A DNA stretch of 64,000 nt from Liolophura sinensis (taxonomy: Eukaryota > Mollusca > Polyplacophora > Chitonida > Chitonidae): assembly GCF_032854445.1 (NCBI RefSeq), contig NC_088295.1, positions 19,517,385 through 19,581,384 on the forward strand, written 5' to 3'. The translations under genes and the position numbers were made by a program. Positions 47,201 through 57,918 of this stretch are shown here, piece after piece; the first letter of the stretch is position 1, and the number at the start of each line of letters is the position of its first letter. The notes below the pieces were generated by a model, which searched no databases, was not told where the DNA came from, and saw only the letters and a program-made list of their open reading frames with translations.

Positions 47201-50200
47201 GTACCAGTAAATTAGTTGTTGTGTACCTGGTTTATGTACCAGTAAATTAGTTGTTGTGTACCTGGTTTATGTACCAGTATATTAGTTTTTGTATACCTGG
47301 TTTATGTACCAGTATATTAGTTTTTGTATACCTGGTTTATGTACCAGTAAATTAGTTGTTGTGTACCTGGTTTATGTACCAGTAAATTAGTTTTTGTGTA
47401 CCTGTGTTGCACGTCCAGGTACACTGTGTAACCTTTTCCTTCAGTTCAAACTGCTTATTGTAAAGCAGTGTCTGAGACAAGAGAAGTGTGATTTGAGCAT
47501 CTGTCCTCAACTGTCAAACACATAAAATGTTGGTAATCAACTTTGTCTTAAAACTTCTATCAGTTGTGAATTTAAAGTTGTCTGGTAATATTGATGGATC
47601 TTGTTGATGTTATGTAAGGCCTATGCTGTGTAATTTTGTTGATAGACACTGGGCACCATCCCATGGCAGTCGTATTTCCAGCGGGTTCTCTCCGTGAAAA
47701 CATCCAGGGATGCACGGATATTCTCCATTATCGCAGCCTTTGCCAGCCTACTCTTGGCAGTGCCAGCTGTTCTCATTGGGGCTGTGGGCGTCTCTGCAAG
47801 TATGTTTATTCATACTCCTGCTCAAAATCTGTTTGCTATAGCCAGCAGATTACTTCGAAAATGTTTTTTCTAAAACATATTTAGAATCTTACTAACAACT
47901 GTTTTGCTCTGATCATAGAACACAATTCTAAAGTGAGACTCCTAGGTTAGCGCTGTTTACAGGTATTATTTTGCTAGAGAAATTTACTATCAGCCATTTT
48001 CTTCACATCTATAAAGTTCAAGTTGAGCCAGTCTGTAAGCCTATTAATGTATTAACAGAGATGAATGCATTTAGTAATGTAAGGAAATTATTATCTCATG
48101 CACATGCTTTACAGATTCACTGTACAGTGAAAGGTTGTTGGTGAAGCGAGCAATGGAGGAGTGGTTAAGGTGCTTATCTATCAGGCTGCAGTGGTGTAGT
48201 GGATATATCCATAGTCCAACACAGTGTTATTCATTGATAGCCTTGGCTCTACTTTGTTTGGAACTCATTTTCCAGATTATATTTTTGAAATATTGTGGTT
48301 TTTAAGTTTTAACTGATGCTCTGTTCTTTTTAACTGGTGTTAACAATATATGTCTGTCTTATTTGATTTTTTTATGTTTTATTTGCACTGCATTGAAATT
48401 CATTGCCTCCATTTTCTTTTCTTCTTCAATTTTCATTGATTTTAACACAACTATCTTACAGACTGGAATGCCACAAGCTTAGGAGCATCTCCCCTAGACA
48501 TTGACCAAGCCAGCATTTTGTTGCCCCATGTTATACACGAGTTCTCTCCCCCTGCTGTGGCCTTGTTAGGTGAGGATATAAATGGGTGATTTTGATCTAT
48601 TTTACTGGTGTTTTACGCCGTACTCAAGAATATTTCTCTTATGCGACGGCGACCAGCATAATGGTGGGAGGAAACCAAGTAGAGCATGGAGGAAGCCCTC
48701 AACCAGACTGGCAGGCCTGGTATGGCCAGCATGAGCTGGACTTGAACTCACAGCGACTGCATTGGTGAATATGATCAAAAATCATTAGGTCTTCACAGAT
48801 TCAAGATCTTAGGCTCATTGAGAATTCACATCAGCAATGATTACAGTATCAGAGATTCAAGCTCATAGGCTCGATCATCAAGAATTCTCATCAACAATGA
48901 TTACATCATCAGACTCAAGCTCATAGGCTTCATCAAGTATTCAGATCAACAGTCATCGCTTCGACACAGATTCAAACTCCTAGGCTCAACAAGAATTCAC
49001 ATTAACAATCGTTAAAAAAAGCACACATTCATACTCATAAGCTTGTCAGGTAATTCAGGATCAACTATCATTACATCATGACAAATTCCAGCCCAGTCGA
49101 CCATCAAGAATTCACATCACCGTTAGATCAACTGCAGATTCCAGCCCACTCGACCATCAAGAATTCACATCACCATTAGATCAACTGCAGATTCCAGCCC
49201 ACTCGACCATCAAGAATTCACATCACCATTAGATCAACTGCAGATTCCAGCCCACTTGACCATCACATGACCATTAGATCAACTGCGGATTCCAGCCCAC
49301 TCGACCATCAAGAATTCGCATCACCATTAGATCAACTGCAGAGTCCAGCTGTTTCTGTCGAAAATCAGATTTCAGCATATATAGTACGGTTCATAGCATC
49401 AGATGTCCCAATTTGTGCGGCTTCCGATAAGACAAGCTGATGTACTGGTCTTGGGTCACTTTACAGTTAATACATGCTTACATTTACATAGATTCCGTCA
49501 GCATTTATGTGATATGTGTTTGGTAGTAGAAAGAAAAAATAAGATGTTTGCTATTTCATTGCAAGATGTACTGTAATGCAAGAATACAGTTCTACGCAGA
49601 CCTAATTAAAGTTTGAGTGGTTAAAACTTCCTTGGAATCAGTTTTCACATCTTGATGTTCTAAAAACCTTCAGGTTGTTGCCTTTTCCTTATAATCATGT
49701 AAGAAGTTCTAAGATATTTTGTGATAGATAGTGCAGGGTTTATTTTCACTGTGTTTAACGTTGATCTAATGGCCACTCCTTCTCAGCATCAATTCCTCTG
49801 CCGCCGTCGTATGAGTGAAATATTCTTGAGTACGGCGTAAAACACCAATCAATCAATTCCTCTGTTCATACAGTATTTTTTGCTCCTGTATCCTGCGCCC
49901 TCAAAAATTTGACTGGAATTTTTTCAACAAAGTTAACTCCTAATATAAGTACATTTATTCAGATCAGATGTAGAAATTAGAAATTTTTATCTGACATGCT
50001 CTAACTGAAGTGTAAATGTCACTGATATTTTAAAAACATACATTTTGTTACACCTTCAAGAACAGCTAAAATGCTACTGTATCTATTCAACTTCTGTTGC
50101 CATGTACTGTTTTTTTGATGATAAATGTGGTCTTTGCTTGTGTACTTGTTTTGACAGGGTTGGCTGCTATTTGTGCGGCTGTGATGTCGTCCATGGACAG

Positions 50201-51390
50201 TTCAGTACTAGGTTCCAGCTCAATGTTTACACACAACATCTTCAAGAACATTTTTTACCCCAAAGTAAGTGTTGCTGTGTTAATATTTATTTATTTCTTT
50301 GTTTAGAGTTAATGCACAACCCAAAAACATTTCTACAAAAACAAACACTTATACAATTTTAATGGTTGGACGTTTTCAGAAATTATATCAACAGTGAATT
50401 AACTTCATTGGACCAGCTTAGCGATCCCCATTCCGACTGTCCCCCTTCACAGAGTTGTTTCGGGAGGTATCACAGTTGATGTCATGATACCTTTGACTCC
50501 GGCATGTACTTGCTTTCTGCACTGACTGCCGGGCGAGAAGACTGTAGTTTTAAAGCATTCTCTACCCAAAGCCACCCACCCACCCCCAATTCCACCCCGG
50601 ATGAACTACATGTAAGCTGAGAGACTTTATTATACTTATATCAGTTAGGACACATTCTAAACTGCATAGGTAAATAAAAAAATTGATATGTATTACCCCA
50701 TGACGGGTGCATTGTCTAAAGACTTCTGACCACCCTTTCATGAGAACAAGTTTTATGTTAACATGATGTGGGAACATAACATTATGGGATGCCTATAACT
50801 GAAAACCAACACTAGTTACTTTCCAGTCTCAACTTGTTTTTTATACGAATATATGCCCAATTGTTTTTCTTTCTGTTTTTCAGGCAGGAGACAGACTACT
50901 GTTGTGGGTGCATCGTTTCTCTGTGGTGATCATTGGGGCCATTTCCACTGTCATCTCTTTAGTCAGTATGCAAACCATCTTTGGAATGTTTGTTATGGCG
51001 GCTGATATTGTGTTTGTGAATGTTCTACCTCAACTCACTTGCGCACTTTTCGTGAAAGCATCCAATGCCTACGGGGCCTTAACCGGATACCTGCTGGGGC
51101 TCGTTCTGCGAATAGGAGCAGGAGAATATTATTTGTCCCTCCCAGCTTTTATAAAATATCCATTTTATAATGAAGAGATGGGGGAACAGTTATTTCCATT
51201 CCGAACATTTTTGTTTCTCTTGTCTATGTTCACCATTGTGATGGTATCCTTGCTAACGAACTGGTTATTTGCCCGTCTACCAGGTCAGTTAGACATCTTA
51301 GGTGTTATGGACAGGAGAGCATTGACTGATAACAACACACCTGTTGTTTTGTCCAAGTTCAAACATAAAGAAATTGATCTGCAGATGTAA
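41209..51390 (+). CDS. SLC5A7: High-affinity choline transporter-like, SLC5 family (9 coding exons)
   Basis: A Na+-coupled solute symporter of the CHT1 group, which imports choline for acetylcholine synthesis. Coding exons: 41209-41376, 41629-41736, 43576-43731, 45748-45896, 46353-46478, 47646-47799, 48462-48569, 50158-50264 and 50884-51390 (TAA). All are GT-AG with matching phase. The first coding exon has a 3' splice site at 41147/41148, so a 5'-UTR exon lies upstream. Family blocks: VVGGGFLNGTAESVG, YVTMLDPFQQQYG, TLVGQMISVAYTDIVEL, GTIPWQSYFQRVLS, AAICAAVMSSMDSSVLGSSS, FVNVLPQLTCALFVKASNAY and GYLLGLVLRIGAGEYYL. The model gives 527 residues (human 580), with a shorter C-terminal tail. One G appears missing at about 41265-41270; without it the frame breaks after the first membrane helix. 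The family is clear; one-to-one orthology is not, since molluscs may carry several CHT-like paralogues. Confidence 0.93.
42000..42785. repeat. 29-bp tandem array with a 116-bp higher-order repeat
   Basis: About 26 units of roughly 29 bp with core CATTCCCAAGTGGCCAGTAG. Between 42351 and 42698 a block of four units is repeated three times with a period of 116 bp (starts at 42351, 42467 and 42583) and almost no differences. The array lies in choline-transporter intron 2. Confidence 0.92.
43732..45460. repeat. 64-bp array derived from the exon 3/intron 3 splice junction
   Basis: About 27 units of roughly 64 bp. Each has the form CTGGGTGGCTTCTATTCCCT, CAGCTCTGG, then GTGAGTAACACTGCACAGTG. The first real copy is the end of exon 3 plus its 5' splice site (TTTTCTGGATGGCTTCTATT, CTCTCAGCTCTCG, GTAAGTGACACTGC). 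Each unit thus duplicates the last 30-odd bases of the exon together with a donor-like GTGAGT or GTAAGT. Minus-strand repetitive ORFs here are artefacts. Confidence 0.93.
46640..46815 (+). mobile_element. Diverged SINE with different 3' tail (family C)
   Basis: A box B-like ATATTCAAATCCAGCTC is followed by GGTCGGTGGTTTCC, CTCTCCACC and ATACGAGTGAATTATTCTGG, ending GACGTTAAACACCAGTC. The layout parallels family A but the tail motif differs. It lies in intron 5 of the choline transporter gene. The 5' end is unclear. Confidence 0.55.
47115..47405. repeat. 35-bp tandem repeat, about eight copies
   Basis: The unit is GTATACCTGGTTTATGTACC then AGTAAATTAGTTGTT, with a TATATTAG variant and a GTGTACC variant. 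It lies in choline-transporter intron 5, upstream of exon 6. Confidence 0.92.
48594..48773 (-). mobile_element. SINE family A in choline-transporter intron 7
   Basis: Minus orientation, starting about 25 bases after the exon 7 donor. The 3' domain and box B region are present; the centre is shortened and the first part of the head is missing. Confidence 0.75.
48780..49350. repeat. 53-bp tandem array, recent core with worn flank
   Basis: From 49080 to 49345 about five units of 53 bp (AGATTCCAGCCCACTCGACC, ATCAAGAATTCACATCACCA, TTAGATCAACTGC) are nearly identical, apart from one unit with a 10-base deletion. From 48780 to 49080 older, diverged units share CATCAAGAATTCACATCAAC. The array lies in choline-transporter intron 7. 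Confidence 0.88.
49799..49857 (+). mobile_element. SINE family A, 3' end only
   Basis: GCCGCCGTCGTATGAGTGAA, then ATTCTTGAGTACGGCGTAAA and ACACCAATCAATCA. The short direct repeat CAATTCCTCTG before and ATTCCTCTG after suggests an 8-10 bp target duplication and a severely 5'-truncated insertion. Confidence 0.75.
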
Positions 51391-51528
51391 ACGTTGTTAT
51401 GTTTTGATGATATAAATATATAATCAGATTGTTTGTGCTATTTTTGATTTAAGTTTTACATCAGTGTCTGTTAATTCAGTGAATATATCCGAGACGGGAA
51501 ATGATTGACCGTAGATCAAAAGTTTCTG

Positions 51529-51534
51529 AATAAA
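51529..51534 (+). other. Candidate polyadenylation signal of the choline transporter gene
   Basis: Canonical AATAAA 139 bases after the TAA stop codon. The downstream element is not clear-cut, so usage is inferred. Confidence 0.5.
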
Positions 51535-53329
51535 ATGGCATATCCTTATAACAGCTATGACTATTCACCATGGACAGGTGTACACAATTCCTGCTAACAT
51601 TGTTTGTCTTCTCATTGCCTTGTCATTGTGATCATGTTGGTTGTGTGTGCATGTGTTTTTGTCCGCCATGCGCAGTAAGTGCTACAGATATTGTCTAATT
51701 TCAATAACGTTTGCCTTCATGTTTATTTTCTGTGACCTCAGATCAAGATTGAGAAAAAAGGGTCAGTCAGTGGATAAGTTTTATAAATTTCATAATATCC
51801 TTCATTCTGATTGGTTGTTGCAACCAGGCATTAAGTGCTGCAAATATTGTCCAATTTTTATAAAATTTTGTGTGCAGATTCATTTTGTTGCACCTCAAAT
51901 GGAGTTCAAATGGCCAGCTCCATGCGAAATGTCCACATATTTATCTTAGAAAATAAATTTTCACATTTCCATGTTTTACATGTATATGTATTTTGCCTTT
52001 TTGTATGTTTTGGGGCATGTTGTTTTACAGTTTATGATGAAAGCTCTATTCAGGCATTCTTCTGTGAACTTTGTTAATTAACGATTTCTTAATTAACGAT
52101 TAGATTAGTCTGCTGGGAGAACTCACTTTAGACAGCAGCTGTCTGTTAAGTTGGAATGTGGGCGTGTTCAGTTGGAAGATTAAGTTTTACACAAATATAA
52201 TATATTTAGATTTATCATGTGTTTTGTCATTTTTTTTTCTACGTTTTCCAAAAGGCTGATCTAATGATGTAACAAGGTGATGTGGATAACATCGCTGACA
52301 AAATGTATGAAAGTCATCATCCATAATCAGCCTCAACAATTGCTGCTTAAAAAAGTTTTAAGCAACAGATTTCAAAAGCACCTGTCTATAATAACAGTAA
52401 AATCTACATCGTGAGTTTTTGTGATTCACTATTTTATAGGTTTTATAGGTGATTCCGTTGAAACCTGTGGAGTGCACCAAGGACATAGCATCCTCATGTC
52501 TGCCGTCTGCAGAATGTACCAGTGAGAGCTGGATTTAAACATTCGTCCTCATTAGGCAGGGTCAGAGTTTGATACATGAACATGTAAGCTGCCCTGAGAC
52601 CAATGGTTTAGTTTAGAAAGCCAGCAAGAGCTAATATTAAAACTGAAAAATATTAACAATTTTTGTAGGTTTACAGTGAACAATTTTATTGTATTCCCAG
52701 TGGTCAGTGTTATTTCAGTTGAAATAGTCAAAAAGCGCATTTATTACTTTATCATACTCAATTAATACCTTAACTTTAAAATCAATAAAGCTGTTCCAAA
52801 TATGCTGAATCCTTTTTTTTTAATTTAAATATTAAAGTTTGTGTTTTTAAAATTTCAAACAAAATGTAAGCAAGAAATAAAGGTACTGGTAAATGTGCAC
52901 TTTACTACACCACTGTCTTGAAAATAGATCCTATATAATCTGTAGTGCCAACGGCACAAATCCTGTATAGTAAGAAGGGCTAATTAACACCTAGTAGAGG
53001 TGATCATGATGAACTATATTTCCTGAGTGGGAAATACAGCTGTACAAACTCAGAAAAAATGCTGACAAAGACATACATAAATTACAATGTAACACATAGA
53101 ACTAAAAGGCAGATACTATAAGTTCTTAGTTCATGTGGGAGGAAATGAATACTTAGCACCTTTCTAGTTACTGTATCTGCTGTGTGCTAGAAAGTTTCAA
53201 GTGCCTTTAGGCCTTAATATTGGATTGTCAAAAAACAACACAGTCCAAGTGACCTCTAACCCAAAGGTTGAACTCCTTACCGCCTGTTTTATGTAGGCCT
53301 ACAGGTGTGTTTTTATTTGGGAAAATGAT

Positions 53330-53590
53330 TGAGTGTTTGGGGTTTAATGTCCTACTTAACAATTTTTCAGTCGTATGACGACGAAGGAATCCTTAGAATG
53401 CATGTAATGTGGCTCCTTGTTGCAGGACAGATTTTATCTAGTACTGCTTCACTGAGACACCTTACAAGTCAACCAGTCAGTGCACTATCCCCTTCATGCT
53501 GAACGCCAAGCAAGGAAGTTACAACTTCCTCCTTTTTGTTTGAATCCTTAGGTGTGACTCGACCTAGGATTGACCCTGGGTCGAGTAATA
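53330..53590 (-). mobile_element. SINE family B, minus orientation
   Basis: Shares GGCTCCTTGTTGCAGGACAG, GTGCACTATCCCCTTCATGC and CAAGGAAGTTACAACTTCC with the copy at 3305-3612. In reverse complement it starts in the box B region (CTCGACCCAGGGTCAATCC) and ends with GACATTAAACCCCAA. Confidence 0.65.
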
Positions 53591-55674
53591 GTATTAGTGT
53601 ATTATAATAAGCTAGGTGTAAAAGAGATATTCCTCTTAGATTTTGTGTCTGCCATAACCATTATTTGCAACGAATAAAAGAAACAACAAAATGAAGCCAC
53701 TGAAACCTACACCTAACAGTACCTTTTCTTACTTTGGTCTATGTTTTTACACTTTCTTTGAAGAAATAAAATAGTCAGATGGATGAAATTCTAAAGTTGG
53801 CATTATGTAGGTGTTAATGGTGTCACAAACTATCAATTACCCCACATACTTACATGAGTAGTGTAACTCCAAAAAACGAAAGATTAATTTTGACTCAATA
53901 TATCCGCACTATAGTTTTCCATCATCAGGAGAACGAAATTCCATGGTGAACATTACAGATATATACACAGATATAGAAACAAAGCCATAAAACACAGACT
54001 AGGTGTTTTTTTTTTTGTATATGTCAAAATGAGTCGTTTTTCGGAGTTATACTATTATAGTGTATTACATTAAACTAATCAGTGGAACACAAGGTTTCCA
54101 CACATATTTCATGCATAATAGCTGGTAAATGTGGAGTACTAGATATTACATTACCGATAATAAACTTAATTAACAAGGGTGAAAATGAAAGTAGAAATAG
54201 TCAGTTAAACACAGCTGGCATACATGTATAATATTCAGTGATTAGAAAGCCCACCATATACATGCAGGTTCAAGAATTTCACTGCATTTACTGTAACTCA
54301 GTCCAAAAATTAAGAAAATTGGAAACAGTTTTTTGAAAAAGTCATTGGTGGATAGCGAGTGGTCTCCAGTGAACTTCATGTCAGACTTCACAAAAAAGCA
54401 CTGCCAGCTTATAAGTCACCAGTTAAGGCCCTGGGAATAATGGACTGAGGGTCAGATATTGACTTCACTCTATCCATCATCGATACTGACTTCATTCTAT
54501 TGCCTAGACAATACCTACAGGCCAATGTAACCTATATTAGGTAACACCAACTGGATTTGACCTGGAAATTGACCGACAATGGTTATTCTTGTAGAGCTAT
54601 ATGCACCTGCCTTAAAGAATTGATGATCCCACAGAGCTCACCAGTATATAGGCCTACTTATTTATTTACTCATTTGATGACAGTTTTATGGATGGAGAAA
54701 AACTGGAGATCACAATACCACATACCTGACATACATGTATGTGTTTAAAGCAGCAGGGAGTCTTACATCTCTGTGAAGTTCAGTAGATAGAAAGTAGGCC
54801 TATAATACACTTATATGTATATAAGTACACTTATATGTGAACCAATTCAGACTCTCATCCACCCACATTTAGACTGTGACAGTGCTTACACATGTCGCTC
54901 TTTAACTTCCCTCTCTCTACAGAATCTACAGCCGTGGTAACAGGATAATTTATCGATATGATTGTGATAGGTGCCCACACACACCTCACCATCTTAATGT
55001 TAATTACTCCTCCTGCCCAAGTCTTTGGAGTGCATGGAGTGGTTAGGGGGTGCATGGAGTGGTTGGGAGTGCATGCCGTGGTTGAGCGTGCACGATACAT
55101 GTTTGTGTGTGTGTGTGTGTGGGGGGGGGGGAGAGATTGAATAGCCATATCAGAGTTCATCCAGAATTCTGACTTGCGTGTTTCAGATGACCTCCAGGGA
55201 ATGAACTTATGAAAGTAAATTCGTAAACTGTGCGGGAAATTTCACTTAAAAAAAACTGCTGAAATACTGTGTCTAATCCCGACGATATTTATTACTGGAC
55301 TGGTAATTTATTAATTTCCTCTTTATTATACCATAAAACATCCACAGGCCGCCTACTTGTTGACCTTCTGTAACCTAGTTAGCCATATAGATCTACGACT
55401 TAGCCCAGATCGAAGCATACAAACAAATAGTTGTTACAAACTTACACGTGCTTAGATGTCTTTTAATCTTAACATATTCTGCATATTGCCCAACTAAATT
55501 ACTTCTAAAAACGTTATTTCATCGTAATTCGTGAAAATAATCATTCATAAAACAGTGACTATGTAACGCCAAAGGTAAAGGTCATGAGTGTGCATATCTC
55601 GGGTAAATGAGTTCAGCTCGGAGCATCTATTTTCGGCCTGTTTGTCGAACCCCGATTGTGGCGGGCACTTGCTT

Positions 55675-55682
55675 TGACGTCA
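55675..55682. promoter_or_regulatory. Perfect CRE/ATF palindrome upstream of the ATF4-like gene
   Basis: TGACGTCA lies about 490 bases before uORF1 in what should be the promoter region. CREB/ATF-family dimers bind this sequence. Function here is inferred from position only. Confidence 0.4.
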
Positions 55683-55843
55683 TTACTAAAGCTGTCATAG
55701 CCAAGGAATAACCAATCAACATTCCACCTACATATTTACGTCACCAGATTAAAAATAACGGCCAATCCAATGCTACAGGTGAAACTACTGAATTAACACA
55801 GATAACCATATAAGGCACATTCTGGCAATGTGCCAAACTTTTC

Positions 55844-55852
55844 TGATGCAAC
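55844..55852 (+). promoter_or_regulatory. CARE-like (C/EBP-ATF composite) site
   Basis: TGATGCAAC matches the TGATGNAAN composite element bound by ATF4-C/EBP dimers, about 320 bases before uORF1. It could mean autoregulation, but a 9-base match by chance is quite possible. Confidence 0.3.
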
Positions 55853-56160
55853 GTTTCATGAACTATTTTATGAGATATGCATCCGCGAAAAGAACTAGTT
55901 CCTACATAATATCATAAATAGTTCTGCGTGTAAGCAATAAATAAATGTCGATTTTAATTTGTTTTAAAAACAAAACGTTTCACTTGTCAGAAATTGTATT
56001 CCTTTAGGTAACAACAAGCAGAACACAAAATTAAAGAGATCCTTGGCGCATTAAGTTGGAGTGTAGCGACTAATTTCAGCGTGATCGTCACATGTTTCCC
56101 GCATTCACTTCATGAACTTGACAGAGACAAGCTGCATGTACAATACCGATCGTGGTAATC

Positions 56161-56172
56161 ATGGCTGTGTAG
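56161..56172 (+). promoter_or_regulatory. uORF1 of the ATF4-like gene (3 codons)
   Basis: ATG GCT GTG TAG encodes Met-Ala-Val in the first leader exon. A minimal three-codon uORF1 is the known permissive element of vertebrate ATF4 mRNA: ribosomes translate it and keep scanning. Its stop lies 47 bases before the uORF2 start. In-frame ATGs of uORF2 at 56112 and 56136 would precede uORF1 if transcription began far enough upstream; the start site is not visible from sequence. Confidence 0.7.
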
Positions 56173-56219
56173 AGGAATCCTGCACCCCCCAACAACGTGC
56201 AAAAGCATTGCTTTGCACC

Positions 56220-56819
56220 ATGGCGTAAGTAACTTTTAATATGTTAGATCAGAAACATGTGAATATTGTAGAAAGTCAGAATTAGTCATAAAACAATGTT
56301 TTCTTTCCCCGTCATTCCAGTTCAGCATTGTAATTTGTGCCAAAAAGAACCTTCATTCGCACTGACGTATTAAAACAGATTAATAACTCTGTGAATAAAC
56401 GAAGCAAAATCACAAGCCTTGTAATTATTATTATTATTATTACTACGGTGTGGGTTTGGTAAAGAGTATAGAATATGTATATGTACATGCTACTGATAGA
56501 ATATCATCGATAGCAAGCCATATGTTGGATGTTTGCCGCCATGTTGTTGGTTACTGCCACGTTGAAGGACTATTATGTCACTATACATAATTGTTTCCAT
56601 TCTAGCACAGAGTAACAAACTTGTGTATTTGTTTTGTTTAATAGAACCTTCAAAGATGTTTTCCCGGCTGCGGCTGATTTCTACCCTCAAAAAGATTTCA
56701 TTACTATAGACGACTTGACGATTCAAGATGGAGGATATTTTATACGAGTTGGATTACTCCAGTGGGGATATGGGGAGCTTCCCCCTGGACGCTATGGACA
56801 CCGCTTCCCTGTTAGATGA
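56220..56819 (+). promoter_or_regulatory. uORF2 of the ATF4-like gene: 59 codons, spliced, overlaps main start
   Basis: The ATG at 56220 is followed by two bases and a 5' splice site (GC then GTAAGTAAC, exon end 56224). The next exon starts after TTTAATAG at 56645, and the joined frame runs MATFKDVFPAAADFYP to a TGA at 56817-56819. That is 59 codons. It overlaps the main ORF, which begins at 56728 in another frame, by 92 bases. Vertebrate ATF4 uORF2 is also 59 codons and overlaps the main start out of frame. Its role there is to block ATF4 synthesis unless eIF2-alpha is phosphorylated. Same control here is inferred from architecture. Confidence 0.8.
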
Positions 56820-57918
56820 TGCACAGCTGGTATCCCTGAAGAAGATCCAGGGAGATCTGTACAACATTGATAATATTCATCAGGATGTGGACCATGGACT
56901 TTTCCCAGATTTATTGCCCCTTGATCACTACTCTGGTATGCAAAACTTGCTACTTGTAACCAGATTGATATTCGTGTAAGGTTATTAACCTGTAAGTGCA
57001 TTGTTGCCTTCAATATGATTTTTAGTGGTCAACATTGACATCAAGAAAAGGAGGGGGGGAGCTTTGTAATTCATTGTGAATTAACACAGATTGAGAAAAA
57101 CAAATCTTATTGGGTTGCATTTTCTAATTTTAGATCCGTTGTCACTGGATTGGATGGAAAATGTGGATTTGTCCCACTTGCTTGACAAAACTACAGAGGT
57201 ACAAGATGAGATAAACCAGGCACAGCATGCTCTTCCCATCACTGTTCAACCTGAAGACATAGACCTGCTGCAGAGTCTCCTGCAAGACACCTCAGAACAG
57301 CTGACCCCACCTGATTCACCTGATGCGCAGGTGGCACCACAGATTGACCTTACTGATGTGAACTTCGACCATCAGGCAGCGTGGGAAGTTATCAACTCAC
57401 CACTGTCTCCCCAAGATGTGGAGAATCTGCTGTCCCCATCTAGCTCTGTAGAAGTAACACCCTGTGCGTCTCCTGTTCCAAGCCAGTCCCCACCTGCGTC
57501 AAGTCCCCACTCCCCCACTGGACATGATCTCTCCACCATTGACATTTCTTCAATACTCCCAGAACAGAATGTTAGCACAAAAACCAGACCTACGCCTTAT
57601 GAGCGCACAAGTAAACGAAAAGCAGCTGTTAGAAAGCAGCTTGATCTGCACCAGGACTCTGATCATGATTTCTCTTTTAGAGCAAATGAAAAGCTTTCTA
57701 AACGTGAAAGAAAAAAACTCCAGAACAAGAATGCTGCAACAAAATATAGGTTGAAGAAGAAACAAGAATCTTCTCTCATTGTTAGTGAAGAAAAGGGGTT
57801 AGAAGATAGGAATAAGGAACTCAGGGACAAAGTAGACCAGTTGACACGAGAAATCTCCTGTATGAAAGATGTGCTAGGAGACATTTATAAAGGCCTAGAG
57901 GCTAAAGGGAGAAAGTGA
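56728..57918 (+). CDS. ATF4: ATF4-type bZIP transcription factor
   Basis: A nuclear bZIP factor of the ATF4/ATF5 (CREB2) group, which in other animals drives amino-acid synthesis and stress genes. Coding exons are 56728-56935 and 57134-57918 (TGA), with GT-AG and phase 1; total 330 residues (human ATF4 is 351). The N-terminus MEDILYELDYSSGDMGSFPL is acidic, followed by a long Ser/Pro/Gln/Asp-rich activation region. The basic region at about 257-280 contains NKNAATKYRLKKK, nearly the ATF4 NKTAATRYRQKKR. The zipper heptads are Leu292, Leu299, Leu306, Met313 and Ile320. SSGDMGS at residues 11-17 resembles a beta-TrCP DSGxxxS degron with Ser for Asp, and TPPDSP at 127-132 is a Pro-Ser/Thr cluster. 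The non-coding leader is split by an intron at 56225-56644. ATF4 rather than ATF5 is favoured by length and leader design; invertebrates often have one gene for both. Confidence 0.93.

Larger units (their letters stand above)
51391..56100. other. Intergenic region between the choline transporter and ATF4-like genes
   Basis: The transporter 3' UTR occupies the first part, with a candidate polyadenylation signal at 51529-51534. A family B SINE lies at 53330-53590. A short GT/G tract is at 55108-55130. No exon of a known family was found between 51540 and 56100. The last few hundred bases should hold the ATF4-like promoter. Confidence 0.6.

Noticed and set aside
56634-56819. A 61-codon ORF starting at a TTG at 56634
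   Set aside because: The first codons lie in the intron before the TTTAATAG splice site. The real reading is the spliced 59-codon uORF2 from the ATG at 56220.
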